NCBI GenBank assembly: GCA_965223085.1
Contig: OZ244981.1
Coordinates: 1,736,001-1,800,000, forward strand
Origin: CBDCVO01 sp965223085
GTDB lineage: Bacteria; Pseudomonadota; Gammaproteobacteria; Ga0077536
Direction: 5' to 3'
DNA length: 64,000 bases
The notes beneath the pieces are model-generated. The model made no database searches and was not told the DNA's origin. It saw nothing but the letters and a program-made list of their open reading frames with translations. Positions 1 to 7,437 of this stretch are shown here, piece by piece (the stretch's first letter is position 1; the number at the start of each line of letters is the position of its first letter). The translations under genes and the position numbers were made by a program.

Positions 1-555
1 GCCCCCAACAACGCCCGTGCGGGTGATCGCGTGATTCTAAGCAAAGCGCTCGGCAGTGGTGTGTTATTTGCTGCTGCAATGCAACAGAAAGCCAAAGGTC
101 GTTGGTTGGCGTCGGCGATACGGAGCATGTTGAATTCCAACCGGCGCGCGGCGGCTTGCTTCGCGAAATATGGTGCGCATGCGCTTACCGATGTAACGGG
201 TTTCGGTTTGCTCGGGCACTTAAAGTCGCTGCTAAGCATGAATGTAAGTGCTCACATACATATCGCGAGCCTGCCACTGCTGAATGGTGTGGCGAGTTTA
301 CTGGATGCGGGTATACGCAGCTCTTTGCATGGCCATAATCGCCGTGCGGTAACCGTCGAGGCCTCGGATACGGGGGTGACGGCCATTTGCTTTGATCCCC
401 AGACAGCAGGTGGGCTGTTAGCCACTGTGCCAGCGTCCACGGCGGCTGCATGCGTTGCCGAGCTACATGCCCTGGGTTATGTTGATGCAGCGGATATTGG
501 CTATATTGGCGCTGCCACAACCGAAGTAAGTATTTACTTAGAAACTGATCGTTGA
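1..555 (+). CDS. selD: Selenide, water dikinase (SelD), C-terminal part, cut by window edge
   Basis: SelD makes selenophosphate from selenide and ATP, the selenium donor for selenocysteine and selenouridine. The reading frame is open from the first base, so the N-terminus, including the catalytic Cys/Sec and Lys, lies outside the window. What remains is the C-terminal AIRS-type ATP-binding half: a DVTGFGLLGHL motif near the middle and FDPQTAGGLL near the end are the classic conserved segments of this family. It is on the plus strand, about 18 kb from selC/selB/selA on the opposite strand, so selD is not part of that operon. Whether this SelD is itself a selenoprotein cannot be seen. Confidence 0.95.
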   Translation, partial: APNNARAGDRVILSKALGSGVLFAAAMQQKAKGRWLASAIRSMLNSNRRAAACFAKYGAHALTDVTGFGLLGHLKSLLSMNVSAHIHIASLPLLNGVASLLDAGIRSSLHGHNRRAVTVEASDTGVTAICFDPQTAGGLLATVPASTAAACVAELHALGYVDAADIGYIGAATTEVSIYLETDR

Positions 556-641
556 ACCTATGACGACCTGTATGGGTGCATCGCGCACCATCATAATAGG
601 GTCTTGAGCGGGACCCCCTCGACTACTAGGGTCAATAGTCT

Positions 642-2165
642 ATGAACTATCGTGGACACCCATTTGCGGCCTATGTGCTCATTATAGCGCTCGGCCTTGG
701 CGGCATTGCGCCGGCCAGTGCCGGTCTCGCCGAGGTGCCTGACGATGAGGATGACGATGAGGAAGTCGCGCACGTCATTTCGGGGGAGCGCACGCGTTTT
801 CAGTCCCCGGGGTTTTTCCCTGTCGAACAAGACGACTTACGCCCTGCGGATCAACTCACGCTAGAAATCGCCGCCCGGCCGTTGATCATTGGGGGCGAAT
901 TCGAACTAGCGCCTATGTGGCTCGTCGCACCAACACTCGGCGAGCATCACGAAGAAGACCTGGCGCGCGCGGAGGAACTGCTGGTTCTGGAATTCCTTTA
1001 TCGTCTCTCCGATCGCACGTTGGCGTTTGTCGAAACCGAGCTCGTCTATGAACAAACGTGGTTTGCAGACGACCGCGGTGACGCCTACGCGGCGCGTGGC
1101 ATCGATCGCAAACAGCATTGGCTATTCATGCAAAATCTGGGCGGTAGTCCGATAAGCGTGCAAGTTGGGCGCCAGAACATCGCGGAGTCACGCGAATGGT
1201 GGTGGGATACGGAGTTGGACGCGCTGCGGATTTACGCTGACGGTGAGACATGGCAGGCGGAATTTTCCTTAGCTGAAGAACTCGGTGCGGCCAGCACTAT
1301 CGATGGGTTTGAATCTCAGCACCAAGACGTCCTACGTTTAATCGCACAAGTCAAATGGCGCTGGGCCGAGCGCCACTGGTTGGAACTGTTTCTGCTGCGC
1401 CACTACGATCACTCAGATCATCATCGAATCGGCGCGCAACTAGCGGAGCGGCGCGCAGATGCTGCTGATGCGGATTTGTTGTGGCTAGGGTTTCGCCAAG
1501 CGGGTGGTTTTAAATTGGCGCGTTTCGGTTACATCTATTACTGGACCGACATCGGTATCGTTGATGGTGAACAGACCATTCACGAGTTTGAGTCTGTGAA
1601 TGAAAAGTCGCTCATCGTGCGCGATATTCGTCGTCGGGAAGTAAGTGCTTGGGCTATCGACAGCGGTTTTACTTGGCGCACGCCCTTGCCGGACGATCCG
1701 GCGCTTAGTTTTGCAATTGCCGTTGGCTCTGGGGATTCCTCGCCCGAGTCCGGTCGTAGTCATGCCTATCAGCAAACACAGTTGCACGACAACAACGGCA
1801 AGTTTCTGGGCGTCGATCGCTTTCACTACTACGGTGAATTCCTTCAACCAGAGTTGTCAAATTTGATGGTGTCTACTGTTTCGGTGGGCATCGGAATTTT
1901 GGAAGATAGTTCTATAGAACTTGCTTATCACGCTTATCGACAGCTGCACGCTAACGACTTTATGCGCAATGCGCGCCTCGACACCGAGCCGCTGGGGGTC
2001 GACACGGATATCGGCGACGCGCTAGATCTCGTCATTGGAATTGAGGAATCCGTGCACTATGAGATGGAGCTGATCCTGTCCGCTTTTCGAGCCGGACGCG
2101 CTTTCGGGACGCGCCATGGTGAGTACTCCGGCAGTGTGCAGTTTAAGTTTAACTACAATTTCTGA
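642..2165 (+). CDS. AlgE-like (alginate-export family) outer-membrane beta-barrel protein
   Basis: This 507-residue protein has a signal peptide (hydrophobic stretch at about residues 10-28 ending in ASA) followed by a very acidic segment of Asp/Glu repeats. The rest alternates short polar turns with amphipathic strands and ends in an aromatic C-terminal residue (FNYNF), typical of outer-membrane barrels inserted by BAM. The barrel resembles the alginate export (AlgE/Alginate_exp) family, with paired strands such as VQVGRQNIAESREWWWDTELD. Family members sit in exopolysaccharide or PEP-CTERM loci, but no alginate genes are nearby, so the substrate is unknown. The ATG lies shortly after selD with no overlap. 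Family assignment is by pattern only. Confidence 0.7.
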   Translation: MNYRGHPFAAYVLIIALGLGGIAPASAGLAEVPDDEDDDEEVAHVISGERTRFQSPGFFPVEQDDLRPADQLTLEIAARPLIIGGEFELAPMWLVAPTLGEHHEEDLARAEELLVLEFLYRLSDRTLAFVETELVYEQTWFADDRGDAYAARGIDRKQHWLFMQNLGGSPISVQVGRQNIAESREWWWDTELDALRIYADGETWQAEFSLAEELGAASTIDGFESQHQDVLRLIAQVKWRWAERHWLELFLLRHYDHSDHHRIGAQLAERRADAADADLLWLGFRQAGGFKLARFGYIYYWTDIGIVDGEQTIHEFESVNEKSLIVRDIRRREVSAWAIDSGFTWRTPLPDDPALSFAIAVGSGDSSPESGRSHAYQQTQLHDNNGKFLGVDRFHYYGEFLQPELSNLMVSTVSVGIGILEDSSIELAYHAYRQLHANDFMRNARLDTEPLGVDTDIGDALDLVIGIEESVHYEMELILSAFRAGRAFGTRHGEYSGSVQFKFNYNF

Positions 2166-2467
2166 CCCCAATTATTATCGAACCATCAGCGTGGTGACAT
2201 AGGAGGCTAGACGCATAGAGCTCAGTAAGGCGAAGCAATCGTTAACCGAAAATAGCCGGGCAGATAGGGTAGAATCAGATAACGTGGCAAGCAGCATCAA
2301 TTTACCCTAACCTGGATATTGCACGAGGCGCCCAGACGAACCTTTCCTGCGTCATCATCCGCGATCCACGTGTAATATTCGGACTAAAGACGATGGACAT
2401 TTCGGCGCTAGTATTCGATAGTGCGTTACGTTTTTTACAGATGCGAGATAGCTAGCCAAGAAAACTG
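2166..2467. other. Gene-free stretch holding one copy of the dispersed repeat
   Basis: No convincing reading frame is present. The only recognisable structure is the palindromic repeat copy at 2314-2387. The end of the region should carry the promoter and leader of the aldolase gene, but I see no clear -35/-10 pair. Confidence 0.5.
2314..2387. repeat. Dispersed palindromic repeat, copy A
   Basis: This 74-bp element starts with GGATATTGCACGAG and ends with the imperfect inverted copy TGTAATATTCGGACTA. Between them is the family core in reverse orientation (CTTTCCTGCGTCATCATCC, then GCGATCC). The same core is found at 22075-22134 and, inverted, at 44720-44783. It lies between two unrelated genes. 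Confidence 0.8.
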
Positions 2468-3373
2468 ATGGGAACTGATGTGAGCGATTTCGAACGGCAA
2501 TTGCAGAAAATTAAATCGGGAAACGGTTTCATCGCAGCTCTAGACCAGAGCGGGGGAAGCACGCCCAAAGCATTGAAACTTTACGGCGTCGATGAAAACG
2601 CTTGGCGCAACGACGAGGAAATGTTTGCAATCGTGCATGAAATGCGCACCCGAATTATTACTAGCCCGAGTTTTTCGGATGATCGCATTCTCGGTGCTAT
2701 TTTGTTTGAAAATACGATGGATCGCGACATCGGCGGTAAGGCGACGGCAGACTACTTATGGGAAGAAAAAGGCGTTGTACCATTTTTGAAAATCGACAAA
2801 GGACTTGCCGATGAGAACGATGGGGTGCAATTGATGAAGCCGATCCCTGACCTGGAGGCCTTGCTCCAAAAAGCAAAGTCGAAAAATATCTTCGGCACAA
2901 AAATGCGTTCGGTGATCAAACAAGCAAGCGCAAGCGGCATTGAAGCAATCGTCAAACAGCAGTTCGAACTCGGCCGGCAGATTGTCACAGCCGGCTTAGT
3001 ACCGATCATTGAACCCGAAATCGATATTCACTGTCCGAAAAAAGCCGCGGCGGAAGCGCTTCTGAAAGCTGCGATATTAGCCGAGCTAAATCAGCTCGGT
3101 CCGCAAGAATTCGTAATGTTGAAGCTGACCTTGCCGGAGCAAGGCAATTTCTATGCAGACTGTGTAGCGCATCCTAACGTCGTTAAAGTTGTTGCCCTTT
3201 CGGGGGGATATAGCCGCGAAGAGGCGAACACGAAGCTCGCGCGTAACAAGGATGTGGTTGCGAGCTTTTCCCGCGCGCTCGCGGAGGGCTTACGGGCGCA
3301 GCAATCGGATGATGAATTCAACGCCACCATCGGCGCTTCGATCGAGAGTATTTATCAGGCATCTATTAGCTAG
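2468..3373 (+). CDS. fda: Fructose-bisphosphate aldolase class I
   Basis: Cleaves fructose 1,6-bisphosphate into dihydroxyacetone phosphate and glyceraldehyde 3-phosphate through a Schiff base, without metal, in the cytoplasm. The 301-residue length and motifs match the short bacterial class I enzyme typified by Staphylococcus Fda: ALDQSGGSTPKALK near residue 25, MRTRIITSPSF, ILFENTMDR, VPFLKIDKGL, PIIEPEIDI and LSGGYSREEAN. Lys219 in VMLKLTLP aligns with the Schiff-base lysine of the family. The ATG is chosen because the next in-frame GTG, six codons later, has no better ribosome site. It stands alone with the repeat copy upstream. Confidence 0.95.
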   Translation: MGTDVSDFERQLQKIKSGNGFIAALDQSGGSTPKALKLYGVDENAWRNDEEMFAIVHEMRTRIITSPSFSDDRILGAILFENTMDRDIGGKATADYLWEEKGVVPFLKIDKGLADENDGVQLMKPIPDLEALLQKAKSKNIFGTKMRSVIKQASASGIEAIVKQQFELGRQIVTAGLVPIIEPEIDIHCPKKAAAEALLKAAILAELNQLGPQEFVMLKLTLPEQGNFYADCVAHPNVVKVVALSGGYSREEANTKLARNKDVVASFSRALAEGLRAQQSDDEFNATIGASIESIYQASIS

Positions 3374-3421
3374 CACGATATAGTTCGGCGCGGCAAGAAT
3401 GTAGTGCCTATGTCGGCATGA

Positions 3422-4174
3422 TCATCGTTCGGTTCTCGCCCATAACCGAAACAACCCAACAATAGCCGGGAAGAAAAACAAAATCGCCGACGGTAGTGGT
3501 ACCGCGGTGAGCGCGGTTAAATATCCAGTGCCATCGTAGATCGAGGTGCCGTCGACGGCGCGTTCAACGATCCGGAACTGACCGTAGACTGGGTCGCCTA
3601 ATGTGGGCGGAACGCGCACATAGTCGGCGCTCGAGTACAAATTTTCATTGAAGCTGCGGGCCGCGACCGCGATAAACACGCCACCCCCTGTGTAGTAGTC
3701 GTCATCTCCGCTCGGGTTGTTGCCGCCAACAAGCGCGTTCGTTGGCCATGCATTAATGCCCCAATCATCGTATAAATTACCGACGTCGAATAGGGACGAT
3801 TGGCCAAATAAGCCGTTGAATACTGCGGAGCCCGCCGCGCTTTGGGGGGCATTATCGACGATATCCATGCGCAGTTGGCGGCTATCTGCGTATTGATTTC
3901 CGTTAGCATTAATGGTCGCTTCATAAGCTTGTCCGAAAAACCAACAGCTATATTCTAGGCTGTCACCGCCGCAAAATTGACCTTCCGCGCTGCTGTCACC
4001 ATAAGTGACGGAGCCAGAAACAACGGCGCCCGGCTGCATGTTCGCTAATGACCCTGTCTGCTGGTCGTTGACGAAAACCACGGTGCCTTCGAATTGAATT
4101 TGTGCTCCAAGCGCGATGTCGGCGATAACGAGCAAGCTCGTCGCAAAAACGAGCCTCATCTTCAGTCCAATCAT
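3422..4174 (-). CDS. Secreted protein with VPLPA/PEP-CTERM-type sorting tail
   Basis: No enzymatic domain is recognised. The protein has an N-terminal signal peptide (about residues 6-23, ending ALGA) and a Gly/Asn/Asp-rich extracellular body with a probable beta-sandwich composition. It ends with the tripartite sorting signal: a VPLPSA motif, a hydrophobic helix rich in Phe/Leu, and a basic tail (RLWARTER). That matches the VPLPA variant of PEP-CTERM signals, which are cut by an exosortase or related enzyme; none is encoded in this window. A second Met at residue 6 may be the true start. It lies tail-to-tail with the aldolase gene. Role: probably a surface or matrix protein. Confidence 0.75.
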   Translation of the reverse strand: MIGLKMRLVFATSLLVIADIALGAQIQFEGTVVFVNDQQTGSLANMQPGAVVSGSVTYGDSSAEGQFCGGDSLEYSCWFFGQAYEATINANGNQYADSRQLRMDIVDNAPQSAAGSAVFNGLFGQSSLFDVGNLYDDWGINAWPTNALVGGNNPSGDDDYYTGGGVFIAVAARSFNENLYSSADYVRVPPTLGDPVYGQFRIVERAVDGTSIYDGTGYLTALTAVPLPSAILFFFPAIVGLFRLWARTER

Positions 4175-4376
4175 GTCTCTTCCCTAGTTTTGCGGAGATT
4201 TGGCACCAGGATCGCGGACACATTGCTCGCGGTGCGCTTTTGCGGGATGCAATCCCCAATCTTCGTTAGTGAGGTGTTATTCAATTCTATGGTATTTCTC
4301 TGCTACGCGCGCTGCCAAGGTCGTTGAGGGCCATGCGGCGTGGCGCTGCTTTAGCGTGTGACGTTTCAGCGCGAAC

Positions 4377-5420
4377 TCAACGTTGCCATAGCGCTGGTAA
4401 TTTTTTGGCTAACCAATTGCACAGCGCGGCGTTAACTTCGACTGGTTTTTCTTGTGCCATCCAATGGCCGGAAGCGATCTCTACTTCGGTTAAATTTCGG
4501 CACAGACCTCGCATGGGTTCCGCAAGCCGAGAGTTAATGGTTTCGCACACATAGTCATAGCGCGCGGCCATAAACAAGGCGGGCAGCTCGACCACCCCGT
4601 CGTTAACCGCTTTTGCGGTGAACGCGATATTAGCAGCGTGATTCAGGTAATAAGAATCCGGCCCAAAAAAACTGTTACGCGTTAAGGCCTCTGTATAGGC
4701 GTGCAAGTCGGCGCGCGTAACGACGCTGGCATCCATCGCAAGATCGGGTGCCTCAGGCAGACCCCCAAACCAACCGCCATCGGCGCGCACGCTTGATGTC
4801 AGCGCCGGTTGGTCGGCATCGGCTGGGTTACCACTGCGAAACAACAGTTTTACGGTATTGAAAATGTTGGCTTCCAGGAAGGCTTGCGCTGCCGCAAAGT
4901 TCTCTTCATAGAAATACATGTAATCCCATTGTCCGGCTGGATACTTGTCGAGGGGATAAACGTTGCGATCGACTGACTCTACGAGGTATTCAAGCCCGCG
5001 CTCGATCGTCGCATAGGGCACGCACAAGCTCGCAACACCCTGGCAGCGCTCGGGATAGTGGTTCGCGATGCTCCACGCCACGGGGCTGCCCCAATCGTGG
5101 CCAACCCACACCGCGCGTTCTAGAGCGAGCGCATCGTGCAGATCGATCATGTCGCTGACGACCGATTCCAAAGCATAGTCCCCGTGATGCGCATAGACCG
5201 TCGAGCGCCCGTAGCCGCGTAAGTCTGGCGCGATCGCACGAAAGCCGAGTCCCCCAAAAACGGGCAACTGATGTCGCCAACTCAAAGAGAGTTCAGGCCA
5301 GCCGTGGAGAAAGATGATCGGAGAACCTTCGCTAGGTCCGGCCGCGAGATAAAAACTGGTGTGCTCACCCGTGCGCACGGCGTGTTCGGTAATCGTCATC
5401 AAGGAATGCGTTTGCGCCAT
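4377..5420 (-). CDS. Alpha/beta-hydrolase, epoxide-hydrolase-like
   Basis: This 347-residue soluble alpha/beta-hydrolase opens with the oxyanion-hole motif HGWPE, typical of epoxide hydrolases, and carries the nucleophile elbow GHDWG with Asp109 in place of the usual Ser. Epoxide hydrolases and haloalkane dehalogenases use such an Asp to form an ester intermediate. The cap region holds paired Tyr residues that could polarise an epoxide (YMYFYEEN). The acid is likely in AARYDYV and the His in SGHWMAQEKP. The expected reaction is hydrolysis of an epoxide to a vicinal diol. Haloalkane dehalogenase is the alternative. It is a single gene. Confidence 0.85.
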   Translation of the reverse strand: MAQTHSLMTITEHAVRTGEHTSFYLAAGPSEGSPIIFLHGWPELSLSWRHQLPVFGGLGFRAIAPDLRGYGRSTVYAHHGDYALESVVSDMIDLHDALALERAVWVGHDWGSPVAWSIANHYPERCQGVASLCVPYATIERGLEYLVESVDRNVYPLDKYPAGQWDYMYFYEENFAAAQAFLEANIFNTVKLLFRSGNPADADQPALTSSVRADGGWFGGLPEAPDLAMDASVVTRADLHAYTEALTRNSFFGPDSYYLNHAANIAFTAKAVNDGVVELPALFMAARYDYVCETINSRLAEPMRGLCRNLTEVEIASGHWMAQEKPVEVNAALCNWLAKKLPALWQR

Positions 5421-6176
5421 GGATCGCTCTCAGCCGTCGTCAAGCGAGGCTAACATTAGGCACCGTCGCATCTCGAGATTCAAGATCGCAGCATCTCCGC
5501 GTGACGACACACTCCCGCATGATACCAAAAGGCTATATCAGTCCCGATGGGGCACGCGCACTGCGGATGCTGGTGACGCATCTGGCCCCGCCACGACCGC
5601 GGGCGGTTATGCGCGGGCGACGCGCGTTTCGGGGGATTCTAGAGATCGATGTTGGGCTGCGCGCCCTGCCCCAACGCGGCGCGATAACTGCACAACACGT
5701 GCCGGTTCTAACGTCTGGTCGAGTTCTCAAATTGAAATTGAAGGGCCGTAACAATTCGCGACACAACGAATAAGCACCACGGCTGGTAGTGTCTGAGCCG
5801 CCAGGGGCCGGATAACGATGCGGTGAGCATAGGACGCTCGACTGAGCTACGGATTCATGCAAGGCGATTTCCAACCCGACAGTATAAAATTTAAACACCG
5901 TAACCTATTGATTTTAATAGATGTTAAGGGAGCGTTTAGCTTAATGCCCAGCTTTGGTGTTAAAATTCTTTACACTGAAATTATGATTTCCAATGAGATG
6001 CCGCATTGGTGGCTCTATGTCATTGTTAATTACAGCAAAATCGAGCCGCAGTGTTTATTGGCATTGATATTGCTTCTCACACCACCGTGTGCAGGAACGT
6101 ATGCTAACTACGGATCCATATGCGCTAAACCCAAGAAATCGATGCTTAAAATCGATATGCAACCAAAGGAGCAGAC
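5421..6176. other. Long gene-poor stretch upstream of the THxN PEP-CTERM gene
   Basis: Several short frames are open (for example 5501-5773, 90 codons, opening with a KGYISPDGARALR segment) but none resembles a known family along its length or has a ribosome site, so no gene is called. From about 5870 the sequence turns markedly AT-richer than its surroundings. It contains a CCAAT/ATTGG inverted repeat at 5990-6009 and a sigma-54-like promoter at 6059-6073. This part is best read as the control region of the gene starting at 6177. Confidence 0.5.
6059..6073 (+). promoter_or_regulatory. Candidate sigma-54 promoter of the THxN PEP-CTERM gene
   Basis: TGGCAT, five bases, TTGC: the GG and GC doublets are exactly spaced as in the RpoN consensus TGGCAC-N5-TTGC, with one mismatch. 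It lies about 104 bp before the GTG start at 6177. Many XrtA-type PEP-CTERM genes are reported to be controlled by the sigma-54 activator PrsR with RpoN, which fits. The inverted repeat CCAAT/ATTGG about 50 bp upstream could be an activator site (inference). Confidence 0.5.
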
Positions 6177-6878
6177 GTGATTAACTTTAAGACGATTAAG
6201 CCCATTGTGGCTGCCTTCGCGCTGACCTGCGCAGCGAATGTAGGCGCAGTACCTTTCACTAGCGACGGCGTGTGGACAGGCTTGGATGGCAACCCGAGTG
6301 GCGCTACCGTGGGTTTGAACACGAACCACGTGCAGTGGGGCGAGCCGTTCGGAAGTTCGAATGCAGGCCCCAGCGGCTACATTTTTGATGGACGTGATCC
6401 CGGCGAAGCGCCGCTTGACGGCACTTTGTTCGATATCGGTGATTTCACGCATGAGAACTTTACGATTAACCTCCCATCCATTACCGGCGCTGATTTAGAC
6501 CTCAGCTTGGATTTTGGTACGGGTAATCAGACTTTTGGCTACTTCTTCGAACATGTAGAAACCCCCAATGACGCGGATCCGTGTGCGGAGGGTGGTAGTA
6601 ATCCCTGTCCGGATAAAGTATCCATTCCGGATGCTGCCTCTAGCAGCCCGGTTACGATCGATGGAAATGATTATATTTTGGAAATTGCCGGATTCAGCCA
6701 GGACGGCGGCGCTAACGTAGTCTCTGAGTTCTTAACGGAAGAAGGCCAGCCGAATGTCGCAACTTTATATGCGCGACTGGTCTTGGTGCCCCAGCCGGTG
6801 CCGGAACCTTCTGTGCTGGCGCTCTTAGCGACTGGCCTCTTAGGCGCCTGGCGCCTCGGCGGCCGCCGGCGTGCTTAA
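6177..6878 (+). CDS. THxN-family PEP-CTERM secreted protein
   Basis: This 233-residue exported protein has a signal peptide (about residues 1-24, ending VGA) and the diagnostic THEN motif in DFTHENFTI, marking the THxN family of PEP-CTERM proteins. Its C-terminal sorting signal is VPEPSVLALLATGLLGAW followed by the basic tail GGRRR. A pair of cysteines (CAEGGSNPC) could form a disulfide. The GTG start is chosen because AAAGGAG lies seven bases upstream and translation from there gives a clean signal peptide. A sigma-54-like promoter precedes it and a strong intrinsic terminator follows, so it is probably its own transcription unit. The function of the body is unknown. Confidence 0.85.
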   Translation: MINFKTIKPIVAAFALTCAANVGAVPFTSDGVWTGLDGNPSGATVGLNTNHVQWGEPFGSSNAGPSGYIFDGRDPGEAPLDGTLFDIGDFTHENFTINLPSITGADLDLSLDFGTGNQTFGYFFEHVETPNDADPCAEGGSNPCPDKVSIPDAASSSPVTIDGNDYILEIAGFSQDGGANVVSEFLTEEGQPNVATLYARLVLVPQPVPEPSVLALLATGLLGAWRLGGRRRA

Positions 6879-6939
6879 TTGAATTAGCGTGGCTCAGTAG
6901 AGCGCGGCGAAGCTAGATTCAATTAATCAGCTTTTGTTG

Positions 6940-6970
6940 AAATGGGGTCCTTCGGGACCCCATTTTTTTT
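6940..6970 (+). terminator. Rho-independent terminator after the THxN gene
   Basis: AATGGGGTCC, loop TTCG, GGACCCCATT followed by a run of T: a textbook stem with a stable UUCG-type tetraloop and U tract. It ends transcription of the PEP-CTERM gene about 60 bp after its stop codon. Confidence 0.93.
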
Positions 6971-7437
6971 CTGTGCTGGGTAAGAGCTATTCCGCCAGAA
7001 AAATTACCTTCACCAGCCGCCTGCGGAGGTTTAAGCTCCCGCTCGCAAGGGTGCGGAGAACAAGAGGTCAGCAACGTTGCAGTAGATTGCCGCTGGAACG
7101 CGACTCTGCTATTGATGGTACACGGCGTGTTAAGCGGCGTTGGTTCGTCTCGTCGGTACCTATTGGGCGGCGTTAGGATCACAGTCCCCAGTCGCATATT
7201 TTCGCAACAAGCATCTAGCGTGTGTGTTGGTGCCCGAAGTCGAGACGTGTGCGTCGGTAGACTGCGGGGCTCTTTGCGTGTGGTGACGGCGGTTTGCTAT
7301 GGTTGCCCCGTCAAGGGCACACCCGCTGGACACGACGTGAGGCGTTACGGTTATGGAATTAATTTTGATGAACGAGTGCAAATCCCGGCTAGAAAAGCAG
7401 TGCATCACATAGTTCTGATCTTTTGGGAAGGGTGGCG
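6971..7437. other. Gene-free stretch between terminator and prsT
   Basis: Open frames here are short, lack ribosome sites and resemble nothing I know. The region must contain the prsT promoter and leader (the ribosome site GGGAAGGG is at 7425-7432), but no sigma-70 or sigma-54 motif stands out. Confidence 0.4.

Noticed and set aside
5501..5773. 90-codon plus-strand frame opening KGYISPDGARALR, similar to the start of GreB
   Set aside because: The similarity stops after about 15 residues, there is no ribosome site, and the rest does not follow GreB/GreA.
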